Below are positions 1 through 5,556 of a DNA stretch of 5,909 bases, piece after piece (positions within the stretch are counted from its first letter, which is position 1; every line of letters begins with the position of its first letter). The position numbers and the translations under genes are program-made. Origin of the DNA: Acidimicrobiia bacterium. Lineage in GTDB: Bacteria > Actinomycetota > Acidimicrobiia > Acidimicrobiales > AC-14. Location: assembly GCA_019244985.1 (NCBI GenBank), contig JAFASB010000235.1, forward strand, positions 1 to 5,909. The letters are read 5' to 3'. The notes under the pieces were generated by a model, which was not told where the DNA came from, searched no databases, and saw only the letters and a list, made by a program, of their open reading frames with translations.

Positions 1-323
1 CGACCGCGGCGGCCGCCTCCGCGTCGGCTGCGGGCCAATCGGCGCCGGCGGCCGCCGGGTCGAGCGCAGGCACGGCACCGACGGCTGGCGCCGCACCGAC
101 CCCCGTCGCCGGCACCGCCTCCGATACCCCGGCGCCGACGCCGTCGCCGCTGCCGCCCGTAGGTGAACTTGCGCTACCCCAACCCGTCGTGCGGGTGCAC
201 CAAGCTTCGTCGGGCGGCACACCCGGCTGGGTCCTGGTGCCCGCGTCGCTCCTGTTGATGGTCGCGGCCGCCGCGTGTGCGTTGGCGTGGTTGGGCCCTC
301 GGCCGTTGCGGAGAGCGGCATGA
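1..323 (+). CDS. C-terminal end of a secreted, membrane-anchored protein (5' end outside window)
   Basis: An open frame enters from the left edge (first full codon at base 3) and ends at TGA 321-323. The visible 106 or so residues begin with about 60 residues dominated by Ala, Pro, Thr, Ser and Gly, typical of an extended cell-wall-spanning stalk. A short ordered-looking stretch (ELALPQPVVRVHQ) follows, then a hydrophobic segment (WVLVPASLLLMVAAAACALAW) and a basic tail ending RPLRRAA. That order implies an extracellular N-terminal part with a single C-terminal membrane anchor and the tail in the cytoplasm. No LPXTG motif is visible, so sortase attachment is not supported. The functional domain lies outside the window and cannot be named. 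The stop overlaps the next gene's start as ATGA, so the two are probably co-translated. Confidence 0.8.
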   Translation, partial: TAAAASASAAGQSAPAAAGSSAGTAPTAGAAPTPVAGTASDTPAPTPSPLPPVGELALPQPVVRVHQASSGGTPGWVLVPASLLLMVAAAACALAWLGPRPLRRAA

Positions 324-1858
324 GACGGATAGCGCTGCTCGTCGTCGCCATCCTGCTGCTCGGTGTCACCCACGTCGGGCCGAGCGCCGCGAGTGGCGCA
401 CGGTTGCTGCTGGTGCCTCAGCAGTACAAGTCGATCACCGCCGCCGTCGCCGCCGCCCACCCCGACGACTTCATCCTCGTCGGCCCGGGGACGTACCACG
501 AGGCGGTCACGGTGAAGACGCCGCACATCACCATCCGAGGCGTCGATCGGAACGCCGTCGTGCTCGACGGCGAGCACAAGCGCACCGATGGCGTGTACGT
601 CGACGACGTGAACGGCGTCGAGGTCGACAACATGACGGCGCGCAACTACCAGCGCAACGGGTTCTGGTGGGACGGTGTCACGGGGTACGCCGGCCGGTTC
701 CTCACCGCCCAGGACTCGGTGTCCTACGGCGTGTACGCCTTCGACTCCACCATCGGCGAGTTCTCCGACGACGAAGCGTCGGGCCACGGCGATTCCGGCT
801 TCTACGTCGGCCAGTGCTTCGACTGCAAGGCGCTGATCACACGCGTCCATGCGTTCAACAACGCGCTCGGCTACTCGGGTACGAACGCCGGCGGGGTCGT
901 CATCACCGACTCCGAGTGGGACAACAACATGGCCGGGATCGTGCCCAACACGTTGTCCTCCGAGGAGGACTACCCGCAGGGCGGCAAGACCGGGAACACC
1001 ATCTCCGGCAACAATGTCCACGACAACAACAACCGCACGGCGCCGGCGACGTTCTCCATCGGTCCGGTGAACCCGCCCATCGGCATCGGCATCGAGATCG
1101 CCGGTGGCTGGAACAACGTGGTGCAAGGGAACCGTGTGCGCGGCGAGGACCATTACGGCATCGCCCTGCACTGGCTGACCACGCCCGAGGTCGGGAACCA
1201 GGTGCGCAGCAACGACGTGAAGGGGTCGGGCAAGGACGCCGACCTGGCGTGGGACGGTGTCGGCGCCAACAACTGCTGGGAGAGCAACGGCGGCGCCAGC
1301 TCCGACCCGCCCGCGCTGGAGACGACGAACACGTGCGCCGCCGGCGGCTTGCCGGTCGGCGGCGACCCCGCGTCGGGGATCCTGATCGCGCTGAACGGCG
1401 CCGGGATCACCGAGCCGCGCACGCCCGCCGGCCAACCCCACGGTGGTCCCGCCGATCCGATGCCGGATCCGTGTGCCGGCGCGCCGAGCGGATGCCGGGA
1501 GGCGTTGTCGTCATCACGTTCGGCGGCGCCGGTCGTCGTCAACGGCCCGCTGCCCGCGGCCGCCGTGAAGGGCTCGAGCTACTCCGGGTCCCAGACCGTG
1601 CCGGGGACGCCGGCGAGCACGGCCCAGATCGTCGCCGGACTGGAGCACACGCCCACCCAGGACGAGCTGGCCACCTCCCTGGCCGCGGCCTTGGCCAACC
1701 TCCGCCCGCGCCCCATCGACGTCCGCGTCCGCGGCTCCAGCCAGGACCTCGTCGGCGGCGCCGCCCTCACCCTGGGCGTACTCTCCCTGCTCCTCTTCGG
1801 CGCCGCCGCCGCCGGATGGCTCGCCCGCCGCCCGCGAACTTCCGATTCCTCGCCCTGA
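320..1858 (+). CDS. Secreted right-handed parallel beta-helix repeat protein with C-terminal membrane anchor
   Basis: The protein has 512 residues. Residues 1-25 form a signal peptide (MRRIALLVVAILLLGVTHVG, then an Ala/Ser cleavage region). Residues 31-90 (QQYKSITAAVAAAHPDDFI, GPGTYHEAV) are the classic opening of pectin-lyase-fold proteins. Residues 90-315 carry short strands alternating with Asn/Asp/Gly turns (NGVEVDN, SGNNVHDNN, VVQGNRVRG), as in NosD/DUF1565-like beta-helices. Cys166/169, 319/339 and 385/392 could form disulfides outside the cell. A linker is followed by a membrane helix at about 478-500 and a basic tail (ARRPR). I chose ATG 320 because it starts the signal peptide, overlaps the previous stop (ATGA) and has GGAGAG at 310-315; the in-frame start at 275 would add 15 residues ahead of the signal peptide. 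Substrate and catalytic residues are not evident, so it may bind or cleave a polysaccharide or be structural. The fold call is firm and the function unknown. Confidence 0.85.
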   Translation: MRRIALLVVAILLLGVTHVGPSAASGARLLLVPQQYKSITAAVAAAHPDDFILVGPGTYHEAVTVKTPHITIRGVDRNAVVLDGEHKRTDGVYVDDVNGVEVDNMTARNYQRNGFWWDGVTGYAGRFLTAQDSVSYGVYAFDSTIGEFSDDEASGHGDSGFYVGQCFDCKALITRVHAFNNALGYSGTNAGGVVITDSEWDNNMAGIVPNTLSSEEDYPQGGKTGNTISGNNVHDNNNRTAPATFSIGPVNPPIGIGIEIAGGWNNVVQGNRVRGEDHYGIALHWLTTPEVGNQVRSNDVKGSGKDADLAWDGVGANNCWESNGGASSDPPALETTNTCAAGGLPVGGDPASGILIALNGAGITEPRTPAGQPHGGPADPMPDPCAGAPSGCREALSSSRSAAPVVVNGPLPAAAVKGSSYSGSQTVPGTPASTAQIVAGLEHTPTQDELATSLAAALANLRPRPIDVRVRGSSQDLVGGAALTLGVLSLLLFGAAAAGWLARRPRTSDSSP

Positions 1859-1860
1859 CC

Positions 1861-1880
1861 AGCGCATTCCGGGATGCGTT
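1861..1880 (+). terminator. Weak hairpin just after the beta-helix gene
   Basis: Two bases after the TGA at 1856-1858, AGCGCAT (1861-1867) can pair with ATGCGTT (1874-1880) around the loop TCCGGG, with one G-T wobble. No T-tract follows, so it is at best a weak or factor-assisted terminator. It partly overlaps the left inverted repeat (1867-1905), so the hairpin may be incidental. The equivalent outer bases are not conserved at the right-hand repeat, which argues that the hairpin is not the conserved feature. Confidence 0.25.
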
Positions 1881-1905
1881 TGACTCGGTAATCGACGCGT
1901 TCTGC
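1867..1905 (+). repeat. Left copy of a 39-bp inverted repeat flanking the AbiEi/DUF559 gene
   Basis: Read on the plus strand, the copy begins TTCCGGGATGCGTTTGACTC. Its reverse complement occurs at 2899-2937. The outer 23 positions are identical. After 3 mismatches CGACGCG matches, and after 2 more CTGC matches, giving 34 of 39. The match stops abruptly on the outer side at 1866/2938. The copy lies 8 bases after the beta-helix stop and 27 bases beyond the end of the DUF559-type gene. A 23-base exact match is not expected by chance in about 6 kb. Confidence 0.9.
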
Positions 1906-1932
1906 CACCAGGTTCACTGAACGGCGCGCAGG

Positions 1933-2874
1933 TCACGCGGCCAGACGGAGGGCGTCGCGCAGGTCGACGTACACGCCGTCGGGATCCCTCGTCAGGCGGC
2001 GGTAGCTGATCCGGATCACCTTGTGTCCGGCCGCCGTCAGTCGGGCGTCCCGTTCCATGTCATCTTCGCGATTGAGCAGCGCCGTGTGGTTACGGCGTCC
2101 GTCGAGCTCGGCGATGACGATCCCCGGGTCGAAGACGAAGTCGACCCGGCCTTTGATCAACCTGACCTGACGCCGCGGCGTCGGCAGCCCGTATGCGACG
2201 CAGAACTTGGTGAACATCCGCTCGAGCTCGCTTTCGGTCGCGATGTACCCCTCGCCGCGATCCTCGAGAAGCTGGCGCATCAGCGCTGTGCCCGGACGCC
2301 CTCGTTCGCCGATTTCCTCGAGCAGTCTCTCCAGTTTGTGGATGTCGGTGAGTCCCATCGCCAGGCCGTTGTCGATTGCTCGCTCGGCCCGCTCCGCGTG
2401 GACGAGCGGAATGATGTCGAAGAGCGTCCGAGTTGGGTTTGTGACCGGGATCCCGTCAACGACGGTGCAGTGGTGCGGCAACAGGTTGCAGGACATCGCA
2501 TGTCCGGGTTGGAGCGGTCGGCGGCTCCGCGAGTACTGGTCGCGAAGCTCAATTGGGCCCGCCGGAAACCCGGGGACGTGCCACAGCGCGGCTGCTGCGA
2601 GCCCGCCCGCCACGGTGTGCTCGCTACCGGAGAGCACGGCGGCGAGCAGCTCCTGGCGCCAACTGGTTGGCGCCGCCGTGACTCGGTAAACGCCTCTTCG
2701 CACCACCTTCCACGCCCCGCTCGCGACCCGGCGTTGTACGGCCGCTCGCGACGAGCCCGCATTGAGCGCCTGGCGACTCGTGATCAGTCCGTATTGGCAG
2801 CTCATGATCGCTGCGACCCTCGCGTTGACGTCGGCGTTCGCCATGGCACCAAGTACATCCACAGGGTGTGACAT
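1933..2874 (-). CDS. AbiEi-type winged-helix / DUF559 (Vsr-like nuclease fold) protein
   Basis: The protein has 313 residues. Residues about 24-66 (CQYGLITSRQALNAGSS, VQRRVASGAW, RRGVYRV) match the N-terminal winged-helix domain of AbiEi-family type IV antitoxins. The middle part (about 75-200) has the usual linker of this family, including GIPVTNPTRTLFD. The C-terminal part (about 212-300) is DUF559-like with a PD-(D/E)xK/Vsr-type layout: ESE at 214-216, D245 in RVDFVF, E256 and D258 in AELDG, H263, then RDARLTAAGHKVIRIS. The candidate metal ligands are present, so it may be an active nuclease. No AbiEii toxin gene is adjacent, so it is an orphan and its role in defence, addiction or mobility is open. 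Start choice is uncertain: ATG 2874 is the longest, ATG 2844 (MANADVNARV) best fits the usual family N-terminus, and ATG 2805 has GAGGG upstream but trims the domain. Confidence 0.85.
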   Translation of the reverse strand: MSHPVDVLGAMANADVNARVAAIMSCQYGLITSRQALNAGSSRAAVQRRVASGAWKVVRRGVYRVTAAPTSWRQELLAAVLSGSEHTVAGGLAAAALWHVPGFPAGPIELRDQYSRSRRPLQPGHAMSCNLLPHHCTVVDGIPVTNPTRTLFDIIPLVHAERAERAIDNGLAMGLTDIHKLERLLEEIGERGRPGTALMRQLLEDRGEGYIATESELERMFTKFCVAYGLPTPRRQVRLIKGRVDFVFDPGIVIAELDGRRNHTALLNREDDMERDARLTAAGHKVIRISYRRLTRDPDGVYVDLRDALRLAA

Positions 2875-2898
2875 GAACTCGCGCTGGCGATCTCACCC

Positions 2899-2937
2899 GC
2901 AGTTCGCGTCGGAAACCGAGTCAAACGCATCCCGGAA
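2899..2937 (-). repeat. Right copy of the 39-bp inverted repeat
   Basis: On the minus strand this copy reads TTCCGGGATGCGTTTGACTC and onward, identical to the left copy (1867-1905) over the first 23 positions and at 34 of 39 overall. It lies 24 bases upstream of the longest start of the AbiEi/DUF559 gene and 40 bases after the thioesterase stop (TAG at 2980-2978), so it occupies the promoter position of the former and the 3' flank of the latter. TTGACT inside it resembles a -35 hexamer, but no good -10 follows at the right distance. A read-through minus-strand transcript would contain both copies and could fold them together around the gene. Confidence 0.9.
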
Positions 2938-2977
2938 CGGGGAAACGCCGAGGTGCAGATGGCCTGGAACGGAGTTT

Positions 2978-3613
2978 CTAGGCGTCTCGGGAGTCGAAGT
3001 TCTCGCGGGGGATGGTGATGAAGAGGCCGGCGGCGGTGGCGATCTTGGTGCCGGTGTTGTCGACGGCTTCGGCCTCGATGTGGAGGCGGCGGCCGTTGCG
3101 GTCGACCAGCCGGGCTCGGAACTCGATCTCCTCGCCGACGGGTGTCGGTCGCTTGTAGCGGACGGTCAGCTCGGCCGTGTAGGCCGGCGACTCGTGGATG
3201 GTGAGCACGAAGCCCATGAGGTCGTCGAACACCGCGGCGACGACGCCGCCGTGGGCCCGGTTCGGCGCCCCCTCGAACGCCGGACCGAGGACGCAACGGG
3301 AAACGGCTTCGTCGCCCTCGCGGAAGAACTGGACGTCCAACCCCATGGGGTTGGCATCCCCTGACACCACGCAGTCGGGGAACGTGCCGATCGGCGCGCC
3401 CTCGGGCGGACGCTCGAACATGTGCTGCTTCATGGTGTCGATCGACCGGCTGCGTCCCGGCTCCGACTCGACCGTCGGCAGCCAGGATTCGACACCGGCC
3501 GTGATCTCGTCGAACGTCGACGCCGGCACGTCGTGACTCACGATCGCGTGCGACAAGCGCCGCAGGGCGGTAGCGGCGCGTACACGCGCGACCATGTCCT
3601 GATCGTCAGTCAT
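2978..3613 (-). CDS. PaaI-family hotdog-fold thioesterase
   Basis: The protein has 211 residues. The hotdog domain spans about 75-202. Its diagnostic stretch is FEGAPNRAHGGVVAAVFDD (113-131), where the HGG and the following acidic residues (D130/D131) match the active-site helix of PaaI-type acyl-CoA thioesterases; N118 precedes it. Further strands typical of the fold follow: YTAELTVRYKRPTPVGEEI (145-163), RRLHIEAEAVD and GTKIATAAGLFITI. The N-terminal 70 residues, with ALRRLSHAIVSHD, are an extension common in longer actinobacterial members. The family hydrolyses acyl-CoA or aryl-acyl-CoA thioesters in the cytoplasm; the substrate cannot be told here. ATG 3613 is preceded by GGTAGG at 8 bases; ATG 3595 is an alternative. 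The gene is divergent from the decarboxylase. It is co-directional with the AbiEi/DUF559 gene, but the inverted repeat separates them, so they need not be an operon. Confidence 0.87.
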   Translation of the reverse strand: MTDDQDMVARVRAATALRRLSHAIVSHDVPASTFDEITAGVESWLPTVESEPGRSRSIDTMKQHMFERPPEGAPIGTFPDCVVSGDANPMGLDVQFFREGDEAVSRCVLGPAFEGAPNRAHGGVVAAVFDDLMGFVLTIHESPAYTAELTVRYKRPTPVGEEIEFRARLVDRNGRRLHIEAEAVDNTGTKIATAAGLFITIPRENFDSRDA

Positions 3614-3655
3614 TCGCTGAACCTACCGATCCCGCTCGAGCCGGACCCCGAGCAG
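3614..3655. promoter_or_regulatory. Very short divergent control region between thioesterase and decarboxylase
   Basis: Only 42 bases separate the thioesterase ATG (3613, minus) from the first unambiguous ATG of the decarboxylase (3656, plus). The only ribosome-binding-like sequence is GGTAGG on the minus strand (3627-3622). I see no convincing -10/-35 pair in either direction. Promoters for one or both genes must therefore lie inside the opposite gene, or the transcripts are leaderless. The plus-strand frame through this region looks partly coding for the decarboxylase, so the gap may be smaller or absent. Confidence 0.4.
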
Positions 3656-4945
3656 ATGCGCGCCCTGGGCACCGACGCGCTCGACTTCGTGATCGACTTC
3701 ATCGACCAGCGAGCGACCGCACCGGCGAGCGATCTGGACCACGCCCTGCCCGACCTCGGCAGCACCACCGACGTCCTCGACTACCTCAAGCACGCAGCCG
3801 CCAAGGCCGTCGACCCCGCAGGCCCCGGGTACCTCGCCTACATTCCCGGCGGCGGCCTGTACACGGCGGCGATCGCCGACTTCATCACCGCCGCCGTGAA
3901 TCGCTACACAACCGTCGCCGCCCTGGCCCCTGCATTCGTCGCCATCGAGCAGCAGACGATCCGCTGGATCTGCGGCCTCTTCGACTTCCCGCAAGAAGCC
4001 CAGGGCGTGCTCACCACCGGCGGCTCGATGGCGAACTTCTCGGCCATCGTCACCGCCCGCGACGCCCAGCACGCGGCCAACGACGGCGGCACCATCTACG
4101 TCGACGACCAGGCCCACCACTCGATCACCAAGGCTGCGGCTCTCGCCGGCTTCCCGGCGCAAGCCGTCCGCATCCTCCCGAGCGACAAAAACCTCCGCAT
4201 CGACCTCGACGCCCTCGAAACGGCCGTCACCAGCGATCCGCACCCGTTCCTCATCGTCGCCAGCGCGGGCACAACGAACACGGGCGCCGTCGACGACCTC
4301 GAAGCGGTTGCCGGCATCGCCAAGGCCCACGGCCTCTGGTTCCACGTCGACGCCGCCTACGGCGGCTTCTTCCAGCTGACCGACCGCGGAAGGCAACGGC
4401 TCACCGGCATCAACAGGGCCGACTCCATCACCCTCGACCCGCACAAGGGGATGTTCCTGCCCTACGGCACCGGCTGCCTCATCGTCAGAGACGGCGCCGC
4501 GCTCAGACGAGCGCACACCGCGGGCGCTGCGTACATGCAGGACCTGTCCGACGTCGGGCTCCCCAACTACGCCGAGTACTCCCCCGAGCTCTCCCGCGCC
4601 TTCCGGGGCCTGCGCATCTGGCTACCCCTGCAGCTCCACGGCGCCGAGGCGTTCACCAACGCCCTCGACGAGAAGCTCGACCTGGCCCGCCACGCGTATG
4701 ACCGACTCACCCAATCAGAGGACTTCGACCTGCCGTGGCAACCGGAGCTCTCCGTCGTCGCCTTCCACCACCCCGACGGCACCCGGATTCTGGAGGAGGT
4801 CAACGGCAGTCGGCGCGTCTTCCTCTCGAGCACGACGATCAGAGACAGACACTTCCTCCGCCTCGCCATCCTCAGCCACCGCACGCACCAGGACCGTGTC
4901 GACGAGGCCGTCGACCTCCTCGAGAAGGCGGCCCAAGCAACGTGA
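3656..4945 (+). CDS. PLP-dependent group II (aromatic-L-amino-acid type) decarboxylase
   Basis: From ATG 3656 the protein has 429 residues. It is a fold-type I PLP enzyme that decarboxylates an L-amino acid to the amine and CO2 in the cytoplasm. Visible landmarks are GPGYLAYIPGGG (57-67 region) of the substrate pocket, TTGGSMANFSAI with the phosphate-binding Gly/Ser (120-131), DQAHHSITKA whose first His (154) corresponds to the residue stacking on PLP, VDAAYGG with Asp232 contacting the pyridine nitrogen, and LDPHKGMFLPYGTG with Lys264 as the Schiff-base lysine. Y305 in PNYAEYSPELSRAFRGLRIW aligns best with the catalytic loop tyrosine of DOPA decarboxylase. Whether the substrate is aromatic is not decided by sequence. 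Start is uncertain: LEPDPEQ before this ATG resembles the family N-terminus, but the nearest upstream in-frame standard starts (GTG 3548, GTG 3533) lie inside the opposite thioesterase gene. It overlaps the next gene by GTGA. Confidence 0.88.
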   Translation: MRALGTDALDFVIDFIDQRATAPASDLDHALPDLGSTTDVLDYLKHAAAKAVDPAGPGYLAYIPGGGLYTAAIADFITAAVNRYTTVAALAPAFVAIEQQTIRWICGLFDFPQEAQGVLTTGGSMANFSAIVTARDAQHAANDGGTIYVDDQAHHSITKAAALAGFPAQAVRILPSDKNLRIDLDALETAVTSDPHPFLIVASAGTTNTGAVDDLEAVAGIAKAHGLWFHVDAAYGGFFQLTDRGRQRLTGINRADSITLDPHKGMFLPYGTGCLIVRDGAALRRAHTAGAAYMQDLSDVGLPNYAEYSPELSRAFRGLRIWLPLQLHGAEAFTNALDEKLDLARHAYDRLTQSEDFDLPWQPELSVVAFHHPDGTRILEEVNGSRRVFLSSTTIRDRHFLRLAILSHRTHQDRVDEAVDLLEKAAQAT

Positions 4946-5364
4946 CCGACGAAGAGGCGCAACGACGCTTCAGCGAAGCGCGAGTCGCCCGCCTGGCCAC
5001 CGTGACGGCCACCAACGACCCGCATCTCGTCCCCATCTGCTTCGCCGTCGACGGCGACACCGGCACCATCTACTCGGCCGTCGACGCCAAGCCGAAGACC
5101 ACCCCCGACCTCAAGCGCCTGCGCAACATCGAGGCGAACCCCCGCGTGACCCTCCTCGTCGACCACTACGACGACGACTGGACCAGGATCTGGTGGGTCC
5201 GGGTCGACGGCCACGCCGCGGTGGAGAACCACGAGCCCCGAGCCGTCGAGCTCCTCACCGCCAAATACCGCCAATACCTCGACAATCCGCACAGCCTCGG
5301 CCGCATCGTCGTCGTGCAACCGGCCAGATGGCGGTGGTGGGCGTTCTCAAACGCAGGACGATGA
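4942..5364 (+). CDS. PPOX-class F420-dependent enzyme, Rv0121-like family
   Basis: The protein has 140 residues, the usual size for this single-domain split-beta-barrel (FDOR-B) family. Diagnostic segments are ARVARLATVTATNDPHLVPI (13-32), FAVDGDTGTIYSAVDAKPKT (34-53) with the conserved KPK, RLRNIEANPRVTLLVDHYDD (59-78), and WTRIWWVRVDGHA (80-92). Family members bind the deazaflavin F420 and carry out two-electron oxidation or reduction; the substrate is unknown. The start is GTG 4942, overlapping the decarboxylase stop TGA 4943-4945 as GTGA; this places the N-terminus at the normal family position, and GAGAAGG (4922-4928) lies 13 bases upstream. The overlap indicates translational coupling with the decarboxylase. 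An in-frame upstream extension to 4735 is decarboxylase sequence in another frame and is not real. The call implies that the host makes F420. Confidence 0.87.
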   Translation: MTDEEAQRRFSEARVARLATVTATNDPHLVPICFAVDGDTGTIYSAVDAKPKTTPDLKRLRNIEANPRVTLLVDHYDDDWTRIWWVRVDGHAAVENHEPRAVELLTAKYRQYLDNPHSLGRIVVVQPARWRWWAFSNAGR

Positions 5365-5490
5365 CGTCCGTCTCGTCGCCGGGCACCTAAAACTACTTCT
5401 GCAGCACCACGGCTACGCCGTGATGCACGGGACCATCACCGTCTCCTGACGGGCGCGATATCCTGAGAGCCTTCCGGGGCCTCGGGCAAT

Positions 5491-5515
5491 GGCGTTCCTT
5501 CAACGAAGAAGCGCC
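5491..5515 (+). terminator. Imperfect 11-bp hairpin upstream of gltB (terminator or leader structure)
   Basis: GGCGTTCCTTC (5491-5501) pairs with GAAGAAGCGCC (5505-5515) around the loop AAC, with one G-T wobble and one C/A mismatch. No T-tract follows, so a simple intrinsic terminator for the decarboxylase operon is not certain. TTCCGGGG at 5472-5479 can instead pair with CCCCGGGAA (5514-5522) with a one-base bulge, using bases shared with the hairpin's right arm. The two pairings compete weakly, as in leader attenuation, but this may be chance in GC-rich DNA. Confidence 0.35.
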
Positions 5516-5556
5516 CCGGGAAACACCAACTCCATTTCCCGTTCTTCCACGCGCCC

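Larger units (their letters stand above)
1867..2937. mobile_element. Putative inverted-repeat-bounded cassette carrying one AbiEi/DUF559 gene
   Basis: The 39-bp inverted repeats at 1867-1905 and 2899-2937 bracket exactly one gene (1933-2874), leaving only 24 bases between repeat and start codon and 27 between stop codon and repeat. Five 60-base blocks counted by hand inside the unit average about 62% GC, against about 69% for three blocks in the genes to the right. This geometry resembles a small mobile or recombining unit. No transposase is present, and I see no target-site duplication (outer bases GCGCA on the left, CGGGG on the right). If it moves it would need outside enzymes or the encoded nuclease. 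The alternative is two copies of a dispersed intergenic repeat, each sitting behind the stop of a convergent neighbour. The repeats are certain; mobility is inference. Confidence 0.35.

Noticed and set aside
1867..1905. Repeat as an ordinary bidirectional intrinsic terminator
   Set aside because: Each copy alone has only a weak hairpin at most and no T-tract; the conserved part extends well beyond any local stem.
277..1920. 547-residue open frame overlapping the beta-helix gene in another plus-strand frame
   Set aside because: The translation is extremely Arg/Pro-rich with no recognisable fold, the usual out-of-frame shadow in high-GC DNA. The other frame has a signal peptide, a beta-helix and a membrane anchor.
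2679..2689. TGACTCGGTAA, an 11-base match to part of the left inverted repeat (1881-1891)
   Set aside because: A match this short is expected a few times by chance in about 6 kb, and it lies within coding sequence with no further similarity.
2023..2871. 282-residue plus-strand open frame antisense to the AbiEi/DUF559 gene
   Set aside because: It has no family resemblance, while the minus frame has clear AbiEi and DUF559 motifs.
1855..2945. Target-site duplication at the outer edges of the inverted repeats
   Set aside because: Bases outside the left copy (GCGCA) and right copy (CGGGG) do not match, so transposition with a standard direct duplication is not supported.
3623..4516. 297-residue minus-strand open frame opposite the decarboxylase
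   Set aside because: It is a Gly/Val/Asp/Glu-rich shadow of a well-recognised PLP enzyme.
4567..5319. 250-residue minus-strand open frame spanning the decarboxylase end and the F420 enzyme gene
   Set aside because: It covers two well-supported plus-strand genes and has no motif of its own.
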